This document shows, in pieces, positions 8,081 through 17,028 of a stretch of DNA of 64,000 nucleotides. Under the pieces are notes generated by a model that was given only the letters and a program-made list of their open reading frames with translations, did no database searches and was not told the origin of the DNA. The stretch covers positions 1-64,000 of the forward strand of contig CAKSQO010000008.1 in the NCBI GenBank assembly GCA_934486615.1, given 5' to 3'. The position numbers and the translations under genes are program-made. Source of the DNA: an uncultured Eubacteriales bacterium. Its GTDB lineage: Bacteria; Bacillota; Clostridia; Oscillospirales; Acutalibacteraceae. Each line of letters begins with the position of its first letter. The first letter of the stretch is position 1.

Positions 8081-9163
8081 ATGAAGCATTACAGTGTCGG
8101 CGTCATCGGCGCCACAGGAATGGTAGGCCAGAGATTTCTTACGCTGCTTGAGAACCACCCGTGGCTTGAGGTAAAGGCTATCGCAGCCAGCCCGCGTTCG
8201 GCAGGCAAAACTTACCGCGAAGCAATCGGAAGCCGCTGGGCTATGGCAACTCCACTGCCCGAAAAGTTTGCCGATATGGTCGTTATGAACGCCACTGACG
8301 ACGTTGAAAAAATCGCCTCTATGGTCGATTTTGTTTTCTGCGCCGTCGATATGCCTAAGGCCGAAATTCGCGCGCTTGAGGAGGCTTATGCCAAGGCCGA
8401 GTGCCCTGTTATGTCGAACAACAGCGCTCACCGCTCCACCCCCGACGTTCCGATGATCATTCCCGAGCTCAACCCTGAGCACGCCGAGATTATCCATGCT
8501 CAGCGCAAGCGTTTGGGCACCAAGCGCGGCTTCATCAGCGTCAAGTCCAACTGCTCGCTGCAGAGCTACGTCCCCGCGCTGTTCCCGCTCGATAAGGAGT
8601 TCGGCGTAAAGCGCGTGCTCGTGTGCACTTATCAGGCCATTTCGGGCGCGGGCAAGACCTTTGAGACCTTCCCCGAAATTCTTGACAATGTCATTCCGTT
8701 CATCGGCGGCGAGGAAGAAAAGAGTGAGCAGGAGCCGCTGAAGATCTGGGGTAAAATCGAGGGCGATAAAATCGTCAACGCCACCCGCCCCGCTTTCACT
8801 GCACAGTGCCTGAGAGTGCCCGTCTCCGACGGTCACACTGCCGCTGTGTTCGTCGACTTTGAAAAGAAGCCGACCAAGGAGCAGATGATTGAGGTTTGGA
8901 ATAACTTCCGCGGCCGTCCGCAGGAGCTTGAGCTGCCCCACGCGCCGAAGAAGTTCCTCAACTACTTCTATGAAGATAATCTTCCGCAGGCTAAGCTGCA
9001 GCGTAACCTCGAGGGCGGTATGGCCGTTTCTATCGGCCGTCTGCGCGAGGATACGCAGTATGATTACAAGTTTGTCTGCCTTTCGCACAACACTTTGCGC
9101 GGTGCTGCCGGCGGCGCTGTCCTTATGGCCGAGCTGCTCTGCGCCGAGGGATATTTGGACTGA
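8081..9163 (+). CDS. asd: Aspartate-semialdehyde dehydrogenase (archaeal/fungal-type)
   Basis: The enzyme reduces aspartyl phosphate to aspartate semialdehyde with NADPH, at the branch point to lysine/diaminopimelate and threonine/methionine. The N-terminal nucleotide motif is GVIGATGMVGQRF, the active-site Cys is C158 in KSNCSLQSY, and GGM-VSIGRLRED lies near the C-terminus. The SNCSLQ context and 360-residue length fit the archaeal/yeast-like branch better than the E. coli or classic Bacillus form. GAGGG lies about 9 bases before the ATG. It is the first gene after the lysine riboswitch, followed by dapA after 28 bases. Confidence 0.95.
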   Translation: MKHYSVGVIGATGMVGQRFLTLLENHPWLEVKAIAASPRSAGKTYREAIGSRWAMATPLPEKFADMVVMNATDDVEKIASMVDFVFCAVDMPKAEIRALEEAYAKAECPVMSNNSAHRSTPDVPMIIPELNPEHAEIIHAQRKRLGTKRGFISVKSNCSLQSYVPALFPLDKEFGVKRVLVCTYQAISGAGKTFETFPEILDNVIPFIGGEEEKSEQEPLKIWGKIEGDKIVNATRPAFTAQCLRVPVSDGHTAAVFVDFEKKPTKEQMIEVWNNFRGRPQELELPHAPKKFLNYFYEDNLPQAKLQRNLEGGMAVSIGRLREDTQYDYKFVCLSHNTLRGAAGGAVLMAELLCAEGYLD

Positions 9164-9191
9164 CACTTTTGCCTTACAGGAGGGGTGCTAA

Positions 9192-10079
9192 ATGAAAAAC
9201 ACCATTTTCAAGGGCGCAGGGGTTGCCCTCGTCACACCTATGAACGCCGACGGCTCAGTCAACTTTGCCAAGCTTGAGGATCTGGTCGAGTTCCAGATTG
9301 CGGGCGGCACCGACGCTATAATTGCGTGCGGCACCACCGGCGAGAGCGCTACGCTCAAAGAAGATGAGCATGTTGATGTCATCAAGTGCGTTATCAACAA
9401 GGCAGCCGGTCGCGTGCCTGTTATCGCAGGAACGGGCAGCAACGACACGGCCTTTGCCGTTGAGCTGTCGCAGGAGGCCGACCGCCTCGGCGCTGACGGA
9501 CTGCTGACCGTAACGCCTTATTACAACAAAACCTCGCAGGCCGGACTTATCGCGCATTTCACCAAAATCGCCGACAGCGTCAACTGCCCCATCATTCTTT
9601 ACAATGTTCCCTCGCGTACCGGCACGGCTTTCAAGTCCGAGACTTACGCCGTCCTCGCCGAGCACAGAAACATTGTGGGAATTAAGGAAGCCAATGCCAA
9701 CCTTTCGATGATGGCGCACACCTTCGCCCTTTGCGGAGACAAGATCGACATCTACTCCGGCAACGACGACGAGGTTGTTCCGTGTCTATCGCTCGGCGGC
9801 GCGGGTGTTATCTCGGTTCTGTCGAACATAATGCCTAAGGCTGTTCACGATATGTGCTACGACTACTTTAACGGCAATGTCGCCGCCGCAAGAGACGCGC
9901 AGATCAAGTACATTGACATCATCAGCTCACTGTTCAGCGACGTCAACCCCATTCCTGTTAAGGAAGCGCTCAACCTTATGGGCTGGGAGGTCGGCGATTG
10001 TCGTCTGCCGCTCGTCAGAATGAACGAAGCGGGTCAAGCGAAGCTTAAAGTTGCGATGAAGAACGTCGGGCTTATCTGA
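9192..10079 (+). CDS. dapA: 4-hydroxy-tetrahydrodipicolinate synthase
   Basis: DapA condenses pyruvate with aspartate semialdehyde in the diaminopimelate/lysine pathway. The 295-residue TIM barrel shows the GTTGES pyruvate-binding loop (about residues 48-53), the catalytic Tyr in YNVPSRTG (about 137) and the Schiff-base Lys in GIKEAN (about 164). AGGAGGGG lies just before the ATG. It is in the operon with asd and dapB under the L box. The coding sequence favours C-ending codons, as expected for a well-expressed gene. Confidence 0.97.
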   Translation: MKNTIFKGAGVALVTPMNADGSVNFAKLEDLVEFQIAGGTDAIIACGTTGESATLKEDEHVDVIKCVINKAAGRVPVIAGTGSNDTAFAVELSQEADRLGADGLLTVTPYYNKTSQAGLIAHFTKIADSVNCPIILYNVPSRTGTAFKSETYAVLAEHRNIVGIKEANANLSMMAHTFALCGDKIDIYSGNDDEVVPCLSLGGAGVISVLSNIMPKAVHDMCYDYFNGNVAAARDAQIKYIDIISSLFSDVNPIPVKEALNLMGWEVGDCRLPLVRMNEAGQAKLKVAMKNVGLI

Positions 10080-10120
10080 TAAGCGAAGCAACGGCACGGC
10101 TGAACAAATATTTGCTGAGC

Positions 10121-10219
10121 ACCGCTTTTTCAAGCGGTAAAAACAATTTGAAAAAAGCGGCGAGCGCTGCCCTGCTTGCGACCGAACGGCCGCTGTGAGT
10201 CGGTCGCTCGCCGCTTTTT
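10121..10219 (+). repeat. Two stem-loops between dapA and dapB
   Basis: The first hairpin is ACCGCTT/AAGCGGT (10121-10138). The second is a 15-bp perfect helix, AAAAAGCGGCGAGCG at 10152-10166 with its complement at 10205-10219 ending in TTTTT. Inside it, GCGACCGA and TCGGTCGC (ending 10207) form a competing helix sharing three bases with the outer one. The U-run makes the outer hairpin a plausible partial terminator or attenuator before dapB. Confidence 0.75.
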
Positions 10220-10237
10220 CGGGAAGTAGGTATTTTT

Positions 10238-10990
10238 ATGGTAGATATTATTTTAAGCGGCTGCTGCGGCAAAATGGGGCGCGTTATCACCCGCAGCGTC
10301 GCCGCGGCTGAGGATTGCCGTATTGTCGCGGGAATTGATATAAACAAGGACGATTCCCTCGGCTACCCTGTTTTTTCGGGCTTTGACGCACTCGACGTCA
10401 GGGGCGATGTCGTCATCGACTTCAGCCACCCATCCGCGCTTGACGGTATTCTCGCCTATTGTAAGGCAAACGGCGTGCCCGCCGTCCTCGCAACTACAGG
10501 CTACTCGCCCGAGCAGACCGAGACTATCAAGCGCGCCGCGGCCGACTGCGCGTTGTTTTTTACATTCAATATGTCGCTCGGCATAAACCTGCTTATAGAG
10601 CTGACGAAAAAGGCTACCTGTATCCTCGGTGACGCCTTTGACATTGAGATTATCGAGGCACACCACAATCAGAAAATCGACGCGCCGAGCGGCACGGCGG
10701 TTATGATTGCCGACGCTGTCAAGGGCGCGCTCAGCGAGGACTGTAAATACGTCTATGACCGCCACAGCGAGCGCAAAAAGCGCGATAAAAATGAGATCGG
10801 CATCCACTCCATTCGCGGCGGAACGATTGTCGGTGAGCACACGGTTATGTTCGCGGGTCACGACGAAATCCTGAGTATTTCACACTCGGCGCGCTCGAAA
10901 GAGATATTCGCCACCGGCGCGGTCAAAGCTGCGCAGTTTATGGTCGGCAAGCCGAACGGAATGTACTCGATGAATGATATGATTGAATAA
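10238..10990 (+). CDS. dapB: 4-hydroxy-tetrahydrodipicolinate reductase
   Basis: DapB reduces the DapA product with NAD(P)H. The 250 residues contain the N-terminal dinucleotide motif GCCGKMGR, FSHPSAL and ATTGYSPEQ in the cofactor domain, and the substrate motif EAHHNQKIDAPSGTA (about 145-160), with the paired His and Lys of the family. The later SIRGGTIVGEHTV segment is also typical. It is the third gene of the lysine-riboswitch operon, separated from dapA by a hairpin-rich gap that may lower its expression. A strong terminator follows. Confidence 0.97.
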   Translation: MVDIILSGCCGKMGRVITRSVAAAEDCRIVAGIDINKDDSLGYPVFSGFDALDVRGDVVIDFSHPSALDGILAYCKANGVPAVLATTGYSPEQTETIKRAAADCALFFTFNMSLGINLLIELTKKATCILGDAFDIEIIEAHHNQKIDAPSGTAVMIADAVKGALSEDCKYVYDRHSERKKRDKNEIGIHSIRGGTIVGEHTVMFAGHDEILSISHSARSKEIFATGAVKAAQFMVGKPNGMYSMNDMIE

Positions 10991-11020
10991 GTATTCGCTA
11001 AGTCAAGATATGCACAAATA

Positions 11021-11067
11021 AACCGCGCCGCAGCGTTTTAATATCGCTGCGGCGCGGTTTATTTTTT
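11021..11067 (+). terminator. Intrinsic terminator after dapB
   Basis: A perfect 15-bp G+C-rich stem, AACCGCGCCGCAGCG and complement, has a 9-base loop and is followed by TATTTTTT. It ends the asd-dapA-dapB operon. Confidence 0.92.
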
Positions 11068-11157
11068 GATGAATGAGAATGAAATAGATATGCTTTTCAA
11101 CTGCGATCTGTGCGATTTTTTACGCTTTTTCAGGTGCGTAGATGAGTCGTACTTTTG

Positions 11158-12459
11158 TCAATGTTTAGCTGCATTCCCGTCCGTGTTTTGGTCAGACGGT
11201 GCAGAAGTGCTCTCGTCCGCTCCGGTTACGTAGCTTTCGGCGCTCTCGTCATTATCAGCAGCTTCAGTTGCACTCCCCTGCTTACTGTCGGGTGCTTCGG
11301 CGTTAAAGCTGCCTATATACTCGCTCGACTGCACGGGCAGGTGCTTTTTCTTGAGCTTAGCGTTGGACAGCTCGCGGATAACGAAGAAGATTATCGCGAG
11401 CGCGGGCACTCCGACGACCATTCCGAAGAAGCCGAACAGACCACCTCCGACGATAATTGCGAACATTACCCAGAACGGCGAAAGCCCCGTTGAGTCACCG
11501 AGAATCTTCGGCCCTATGAGGTTTCCGTCAATCTGCTGCAAAACAACGATAATTATGATGAAATACAGCCCCTTAAGCGGGTCGTTAAGCATGATCAGCG
11601 CGGCGCTCGGCACGGCTCCGATGAACGGGCCGAAGAACGGAATCACGTTCGTCACTCCGACGATAACGCTGACAAGCAGCGCATACGGAATTCTGAATAT
11701 CGCAAGCACTATGAAGCACAGCACGCCGATTATCGCAGAGTCAATGAGCTTGCCGATTATAAACTTGCTCATAATGCGGTGACCCTCAAGCGAGGTTCTG
11801 ATAAATCGGTCGACGCGGTGCGTTTCAAAGAACGCGTAGAGCAGCTTCTTTATCTGTGCAAGCAGGCGCTCCTTGCTCGCAAGCAGGTAAACGGCGGCGA
11901 TTATGCCGACGATGACATTGAACGTCGTACTGACGGTTGAAATAACTCCGCTTGAAAGCTGGCCGACGGTCTTGATAAGGTCAGTCTGCAGCCAGCCCTT
12001 GACGTTTTCAAGCCCCTGCTCGACGACTGAGTTGACCACGTCGTAATCGGCGACGATCTTGTTGTACCAGCCAATAAGCGCGTCAATCTGACCCGGCAGC
12101 GCATTTACGGAGCTGACGACGCTTGAATAAAGCTCAGGTACGATCAGGTATACAATGAATGCAACAAGGCTGAGCGCGATGATAAGCGAGAAGAAAATTC
12201 CGCAGCAGCGCGAAAGCGAGCTCACCGTCTTTTCCTTTTTAAACAGCTTGCCAAACGGCTTTTTGAGCAGTTTTTCGATAACCGTCATCAGCGGGTTGAG
12301 CAGATAAGCAAACACCACGCCGATGGTTATCGGCTCGAGCACTCCGAGAACGGTCGTAAGCATCCTGCTTTGCAGCGCATAGTAGACAAGCAGCACCGCG
12401 ACCGCAACGCCGAACACCTTCAGCCAGAATTTGCTGTCAAGTTTGGTCTTATCGTTCAT
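11158..12459 (-). CDS. AI-2E family transporter (PerM/YhhT-like membrane protein)
   Basis: The 433-residue protein has the layout of the AI-2E/UPF0118 family: two N-terminal membrane helices, a long central amphipathic region (about 100-180), then a group of helices. These include the conserved GVTNVIPFFGPFIGAVPSA segment (about 275-293), a glycine-rich region ending GPKILGDSTGLSPFWVMFAI, and GGGLFGFFGMVVGVPALAI. Known members export small molecules or ions; the substrate here is unknown. The C-terminal 50 residues are polar and rich in Asp, Ser and Glu, probably a disordered tail. It is likely co-transcribed with the upstream lipoprotein gene, 13 bases away. Confidence 0.88.
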   Translation of the reverse strand: MNDKTKLDSKFWLKVFGVAVAVLLVYYALQSRMLTTVLGVLEPITIGVVFAYLLNPLMTVIEKLLKKPFGKLFKKEKTVSSLSRCCGIFFSLIIALSLVAFIVYLIVPELYSSVVSSVNALPGQIDALIGWYNKIVADYDVVNSVVEQGLENVKGWLQTDLIKTVGQLSSGVISTVSTTFNVIVGIIAAVYLLASKERLLAQIKKLLYAFFETHRVDRFIRTSLEGHRIMSKFIIGKLIDSAIIGVLCFIVLAIFRIPYALLVSVIVGVTNVIPFFGPFIGAVPSAALIMLNDPLKGLYFIIIIVVLQQIDGNLIGPKILGDSTGLSPFWVMFAIIVGGGLFGFFGMVVGVPALAIIFFVIRELSNAKLKKKHLPVQSSEYIGSFNAEAPDSKQGSATEAADNDESAESYVTGADESTSAPSDQNTDGNAAKH

Positions 12460-12472
12460 TTAAAGCCCCTTA

Positions 12473-13147
12473 TCAGTTGGTCTCGAAGTCCGTCCACAAC
12501 GGCGCGCAGTAGATCGTCGTCGCGGCAAGGCAGTCATTCTCAAAGAAGAATGAAACGACGTAATCGCCGAACTTGTAGCGCAGCATATACATCGACTCCG
12601 GGTCGCCGGGAATAAAGAACAGCGAGTCGCTGCCGGCTTCACCGTCGGTTTCGGGCGTGGCGCTGATGGATTTGCGCAGCTCGTCAACGGTGGTCGAGCC
12701 GACGGTGTAGCTGTAGGAGTCGCCGAAATAGGCGATAAACGCAACGCCGCTGTCAACAAGCCAAGAGCGGTAGTAATATTTTGTGTCGCTGCTGATCATA
12801 CGGATTGCGGTATCGCCCTCGATTATCATGAGCGAGTCCTCGTCGGAATCGCTGTCGTCGTGGGCACCGTGGGCGTCGTCTGCCGAGTCGGCAGCGTCGT
12901 TGTCAGCGGGCTGCGAGTCTTCCTCGCCGTAGCGGTAGGCCTTCTTGATGTCCTCAATCGAGGATTTAAGCGCAAATTTGCAGCCGAGTATCTCCCCTTT
13001 TGAAGCGTACTCCTCAACAGAGACGTAGGTCGGCTCTTTATTTGAACTGGCAGCCGAGCTTGAAGCGGCGTCGTCCTTATTACAGGCGAATAGACTTGCG
13101 GCGATGCACAGCGCTGCGGCTGAAGCGATGATACGTTTGAAAGTCAT
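12473..13147 (-). CDS. Predicted lipoprotein of unknown function
   Basis: I recognise no family. The 224 residues start with a signal peptide (MTFKRIIASAAALCIAASL) and lipobox FAC-N, so Cys22 would be lipidated and the protein anchored outside the membrane. A Ser/Ala linker, a globular stretch (about 40-70) and a strongly acidic low-complexity segment rich in Asp and Ser (about 72-105) follow. The C-terminal domain is rich in Tyr and Phe. It lies between pncB and the AI-2E-type transporter in one direction with gaps of 11-13 bases, so it is probably in that operon. Confidence 0.75.
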   Translation of the reverse strand: MTFKRIIASAAALCIAASLFACNKDDAASSSAASSNKEPTYVSVEEYASKGEILGCKFALKSSIEDIKKAYRYGEEDSQPADNDAADSADDAHGAHDDSDSDEDSLMIIEGDTAIRMISSDTKYYYRSWLVDSGVAFIAYFGDSYSYTVGSTTVDELRKSISATPETDGEAGSDSLFFIPGDPESMYMLRYKFGDYVVSFFFENDCLAATTIYCAPLWTDFETN

Positions 13148-13158
13148 AGCAAAACCTC

Positions 13159-14610
13159 CTATTTTACCGAAGATTTGTTAAGCATATCGTTTTTAAGATC
13201 CCAGAGCTCCTGCGAAAGGTCAACGTAGTAGTTGTGCGGATTTTCAAAGCGGCGAACCTCGTCCCAGAGCAGGCTGACCTGCTCCTTGCAGAATGCGGCG
13301 ATCTCGTTGACGCTGCGGCGCTCGCCGACAAACTCGCCACCCTTGAATAACTGCCTGAGCAGCGGCTTGGCGGTGAAGTCGTAGACGTTCTTGCGCTTCC
13401 ATGTGTGCTCGGGGTCGAAGATCTCGTAATCCTTGCTGTCGTCGATAACCTCATCGAACAGGGTCACGACGTCGGCAAGAGCCTTGCCGCTGACGTTGTC
13501 ATACAGTCTCCAGACCTGTTTGAAGCCGGGCGTGGTTATCTTTTGAACATTCTCACTGAGCTTGATGGCGGGTATCATCCTGCCGTTCTTCCAAGTGGCG
13601 GAGAGCTTGTACACGCCGCCGAACACGGGTGAAGATGACGAGGTTATCTGCCGCTCGCCGATGCCGAACGAGTCAATCTTCGCGCCCTGATTGAGCATAT
13701 CGCTGATGATGTACTCGTCAAGCGAGTTCGACGCGACGATCTTGCAGTCGGGATAGCCCGCTTCGTCAAGAATGGTGCGCATTTTCTTGGTCAGATAGGT
13801 GATGTCGCCGCTGTCAAGGCGAACTCCGAGCGGGCGCTTGCCCATCGGAGCGAGGACTTCGTTGAACACCTTTATCGCGTTGGGCAGGCCAGATTTGATA
13901 GTGTTGTAGGTATCGACGAGCAGAACGCAGTCATCGGGATAGTTGCGGGCGTAAGCCTCGAAAGCGGCATACTCGTCGTCAAAGGCGAGCACCCAGCTGT
14001 GCGCCATGGTGCCCGCGGGTTTGAGTCCGAACATCTTGGCCGCGAGGACGTTGGAGGTGGAAGCGCAGCCGCCGATGCAGGCGGCGCGGGCGCCGTAAAC
14101 GGCAGCGTCAAAGCCCTGAGCGCGGCGGGCGCCGAACTCCATTACGGGGCGGCCGTCGGCAGCCTTGACCATACGGTTGGCCTTGGTGGCGATGAGCGAC
14201 TGGTGGTTAATGCAGATGAGAATGAGCGTCTCGACAAACTGTGCCTGAATAATCGGGCCCTTGACGATAAGCACAGGCTCGCCCGGGAATATCGGGGTGC
14301 CCTCGGGGATAGCGTAAATGTCGCAGGTGAATTTGAACCCTGCCAGATACTGCAAAAACTGTTCGTTGAAGAGGTTCTGCTCTCTGAGATACTGAATGTC
14401 TGCTTCCGAAAAGCGCAGCTCCTCGATGTATTCGATAACCTGCTCAAGACCTGCCATAATGGCAAAGCCGCCATCATCGGGAATGGTGCGGAAGAACACG
14501 TCGAACGACGCGTCAACGTCCTTGAGTCCCTCGTTGAAATAGCCGTTGCCCATTGTGATCTCGTAGAAATCGGTCAGCAGGGTAAGGTTTCTGCAAAAAT
14601 TCTTGTCCAT
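13159..14610 (-). CDS. pncB: Nicotinate phosphoribosyltransferase
   Basis: PncB makes nicotinate mononucleotide from nicotinate and PRPP in NAD salvage. The 483-residue protein carries LLTDFYEITMGNGYF near the N-terminus, EFGARRAQGFDAAVYGARAA (about 170-190), MAHSWVLAFDDEYAAF with the conserved His, the GVRLDSGDITYL motif (about 275) and FGIGERQITSS. The start at 14610 is chosen because GGAGGAA lies 7 bases upstream; an ATG 15 bases further up overlaps that site. It is the first gene of the operon with the lipoprotein and the AI-2E-type transporter. Confidence 0.95.
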   Translation of the reverse strand: MDKNFCRNLTLLTDFYEITMGNGYFNEGLKDVDASFDVFFRTIPDDGGFAIMAGLEQVIEYIEELRFSEADIQYLREQNLFNEQFLQYLAGFKFTCDIYAIPEGTPIFPGEPVLIVKGPIIQAQFVETLILICINHQSLIATKANRMVKAADGRPVMEFGARRAQGFDAAVYGARAACIGGCASTSNVLAAKMFGLKPAGTMAHSWVLAFDDEYAAFEAYARNYPDDCVLLVDTYNTIKSGLPNAIKVFNEVLAPMGKRPLGVRLDSGDITYLTKKMRTILDEAGYPDCKIVASNSLDEYIISDMLNQGAKIDSFGIGERQITSSSSPVFGGVYKLSATWKNGRMIPAIKLSENVQKITTPGFKQVWRLYDNVSGKALADVVTLFDEVIDDSKDYEIFDPEHTWKRKNVYDFTAKPLLRQLFKGGEFVGERRSVNEIAAFCKEQVSLLWDEVRRFENPHNYYVDLSQELWDLKNDMLNKSSVK

Positions 14611-14663
14611 CGGAATTTCCTCCATGCTTTTAACGAAAAAACTGCTGAAATTTGCTTACATAC

Positions 14664-14691
14664 AGTATACCATAAAAAGCGGATTTGGCAA
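14664..14691 (-). promoter_or_regulatory. Promoter for the pncB operon
   Basis: On the minus strand, TTGCCA, 16 bases and TATACT lie about 55 bases upstream of the pncB start. Confidence 0.65.
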
Positions 14692-14783
14692 TGACTTAGT
14701 ACAGCTTATTTTCAAATAATTCACAAATTGTTAATAAATAAAAAAAATTCTTTGGTTAAAATACGAAATATGAGGTGATATAT

Positions 14784-15029
14784 ATGCGAGTAAGACGCAA
14801 AGAGCTCGGAAATAAGAACATATGCGGACGTAAAATCGAAGAGTTGCGAACCGCCAAAGGCTATAAACAGAAATATATCGTTGAGAAGCTTGCAATCCGC
14901 GGCATCAATATGAATATTTCGACCCTCTCCAAAATTGAGGGACAGTTCAGACAGCTTTGTGACTACGAGCTGTTTGCAATCGCAGAAATTCTTGAGGTTT
15001 CCGCCTACGACCTTATTGCCGAGAAATAA
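14784..15029 (+). CDS. Small XRE-family helix-turn-helix protein
   Basis: The 81-residue protein is essentially one XRE/Cro-type DNA-binding domain: ICGRKIEELRTAKGYKQKYIVEKLAIRGINMNISTLSKIEGQFRQL, then YELFAIAEILEVSAYDLI. There is no room for a sensor domain. The start at 14784 follows GAGGTG by 7 bases. It is monocistronic with its own terminator and divergent from pncB. The gene and its upstream region are richer in A+T than the neighbours. Whether it regulates pncB or acts elsewhere is unknown. Confidence 0.88.
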   Translation: MRVRRKELGNKNICGRKIEELRTAKGYKQKYIVEKLAIRGINMNISTLSKIEGQFRQLCDYELFAIAEILEVSAYDLIAEK

Positions 15030-15032
15030 TTC

Positions 15033-15066
15033 AAGACCCGAGCCGCTGAAGCTCGGGTCTTTTTAT
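15033..15066 (+). terminator. Terminator after the XRE gene
   Basis: An 11-bp perfect stem, AAGACCCGAGC and complement, has a 7-base loop and ends in TTTTT. It could also serve the converging acyl-CoA ligase gene. Confidence 0.9.
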
Positions 15067-15068
15067 GC

Positions 15069-16595
15069 TTAATTATAACGCAGCTGCTTAAAATCAATCT
15101 TGCCGAGCATTGTGCGCGGCATTGCGGCGATGACATTTATCTCCGCGTGTGCAACGTAAGGCTCGCACTCGCGCACAAGCAGCGCGCGTATCTGCTCGGC
15201 GGCAAGGCTGCGGTCGGTGCCGTCTTTGAGCGTAACAAAGATTGCGACTCGCTCGCCGCGCTGCTCGTCGGGCTTGCCGACAACGCAGCAGTCCTCCACG
15301 CAGTCAAGGCGCAAAACGACCTCCTCCACGCTTGAGGGAAAGACGTTGTAGCCGTTGGTAACTATCATGCGCTTCAGGCGCTGCTTGAAATAAAGATAGC
15401 CGTCGGCGTCTAAAGTGCCGAGATCGCCCGAGCGCAGCCAGCGCGTACCGTTTTCGTCGGTGAAAAACGCGGCGGCTGTCTCCTGCTCTTCTCCGATATA
15501 GCCGCGCATCACGGTCGGCCCTGAAATGCAAAGCTCTCCTATCTCCCCAATCGGCACTTCGCTGCCGCTTGACGGCGAGAAAATCCTAATGCGCATATCG
15601 GGCATCGCCACGCCGATGCTGCCCGCGCGGTCGCCGTTGGGCGGCATATAGGCGCAGACGGTAACACACTCGGTCATTCCGTAGCCCTGCCGCGCGACGG
15701 CTCTGCTCGATCGTGTGCGCAGGAAGTCGTCAATTTCCGCTTTAAGCGAGACATCAAGCGCGTCTCCGCCCGTGAACACCTCGTGAATGAACGAGAGGTC
15801 GGCCGTCTGTGGAATTTGAGCTGAAATCAGCTTTTTAAAAAACGACGGCACGCCGGGTATCAGGTTCGGACGGCTGTTAAACAGCAGCTCGGCCGCGCGC
15901 TCCTGCGAAAATCCGGCGACGAGAAGGCTTGAGCCGCCGAAGCACATCATCGTGTGCAGCCCCACTGCAAGACCGAAGCCGTGAAACAGCGGCAGCAAGC
16001 ACAGCATTTTTTCCTTTGAAAGGTCGCTTACGCCGCTGAAAGCCGCAATCTGCGCGGCGCAGCTGTTGAGGTTACGGTTGGTAAGCGCGACGGCCTTGCT
16101 TCTGCCCGTTGTGCCGCCGCTGAACATTATGACCGCATCAATATTCGGGTCGGCTGACAGCGGCTCGGCAATATCGCCGTCGTCGGTCGCAAGGTTGGTT
16201 ATCACCGCGCAGTCTCCGAGCGGAATTTCAGCTCCTTCTGCGACAAACGCCGCCCTGCAGCCGAGCGCAGCAACGGTCGAGCACAGGCGCTCTGCCTGAA
16301 TAAACGTCGGGCACATAACAGCCGCCGCACCAAGTGCGTTGGCTGCGTAAACGGCGACGACCGCGCGAACGCTGTTCGGCAAAACAATCGCAACGCGCGA
16401 GCCTGTCCCGACACCGAGCGCCGCCAGGCGGCGGTTTTCGGCGGATATAAGGCGCAACAGCTGTGAATAGGTCAGCTTATCAGTGCCGCACTCTATCGCG
16501 AGGTTGTCGGGGTACATATTTGCCGTGGCAAGAATGGCCGAGTACATCGAGCCTTCCAGACTTTTCGGCATATCGAACTTCTTAATTTCAGACAT
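15069..16595 (-). CDS. AMP-dependent acyl-CoA synthetase/ligase (ANL superfamily)
   Basis: The 508-residue protein activates a carboxylic acid as an acyl-adenylate and probably transfers it to CoA or a carrier protein. The P-loop-like motif is MFSGGTTGRSKAVALT (about 155-170). The adenylate motif QGYGMTECVTVCAY (about 300), the hinge GDLGTLDADGYLYFKQRLKRMIV (about 395-420) and the terminal TMLGKIDFKQL with the catalytic Lys are all present. The substrate cannot be told. It appears monocistronic. The same fold serves fatty-acid, aryl and peptide-synthetase loading enzymes. Confidence 0.85.
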   Translation of the reverse strand: MSEIKKFDMPKSLEGSMYSAILATANMYPDNLAIECGTDKLTYSQLLRLISAENRRLAALGVGTGSRVAIVLPNSVRAVVAVYAANALGAAAVMCPTFIQAERLCSTVAALGCRAAFVAEGAEIPLGDCAVITNLATDDGDIAEPLSADPNIDAVIMFSGGTTGRSKAVALTNRNLNSCAAQIAAFSGVSDLSKEKMLCLLPLFHGFGLAVGLHTMMCFGGSSLLVAGFSQERAAELLFNSRPNLIPGVPSFFKKLISAQIPQTADLSFIHEVFTGGDALDVSLKAEIDDFLRTRSSRAVARQGYGMTECVTVCAYMPPNGDRAGSIGVAMPDMRIRIFSPSSGSEVPIGEIGELCISGPTVMRGYIGEEQETAAAFFTDENGTRWLRSGDLGTLDADGYLYFKQRLKRMIVTNGYNVFPSSVEEVVLRLDCVEDCCVVGKPDEQRGERVAIFVTLKDGTDRSLAAEQIRALLVRECEPYVAHAEINVIAAMPRTMLGKIDFKQLRYN

Positions 16596-16653
16596 TTTGT
16601 CACTCTTTCCGTCGGCCGTTTCAGCTATTATGCGCTTTAAAATCGAAAAAATT

Positions 16654-16680
16654 ATCAGCCCCCTATTTTAGGCGGCTGAT
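16654..16680 (-). terminator. Terminator of the three-gene unknown cluster
   Basis: On the minus strand ATCAGCC/GGCTGAT with inner G-C pairs and a TAAAATA loop is followed by AATTTTTT. The 5' base of the stem overlaps the stop codon of the last gene. Confidence 0.8.
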
Positions 16681-17027
16681 TAAAGCATAATATAAAGCAG
16701 CGCCAGTGTCAAGAGCTCATCGCTTTCTTCCCCGCCCAAAAGCGCCAACATCATCAAAATTATCGATCTGTCGCCGTCGATATCCATATTCCCGATGTTG
16801 AGCAGGTCAAACAGACCATGCCTCGCGGGCTTAGGTTTCGGGCGCGGTGCGTCCGACTTTGCGGGAGCGGGCTTCGGCGGCTCGGGACGGCTTTGCGTGC
16901 CGATAAAATCGGGAGCGGGAATGCCGCCGACGCGGCGCATATTCTGACGTCGCGAGTTCATCACGCGACGCTCGGCTTCCCTTTGCATACGCTCCCAGTC
17001 GTCCATTGAATAGTCCGTGTTGCTCAC
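16680..17027 (-). CDS. Clostridial small protein of unknown function (third of a trio)
   Basis: I recognise the type but know no function. The N-terminal part (SMDDWERMQREAERRVMNSRRQNMRRVGG) is a charged helix with many Arg and Met. A Pro/Lys-rich linker (about 50-75) follows. The C-terminus is hydrophobic, with DRSIILMMLALLGGEESDELLTLALLYIML, probably a helical hairpin. A GTG at 17027 lies one base after the stop of the upstream gene, so translational coupling is likely. The ATG at 17006 and a GTG at 17054 are alternatives, so the start is uncertain. Confidence 0.65.
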   Translation of the reverse strand: MSNTDYSMDDWERMQREAERRVMNSRRQNMRRVGGIPAPDFIGTQSRPEPPKPAPAKSDAPRPKPKPARHGLFDLLNIGNMDIDGDRSIILMMLALLGGEESDELLTLALLYIML

Positions 17028-17028
17028 C

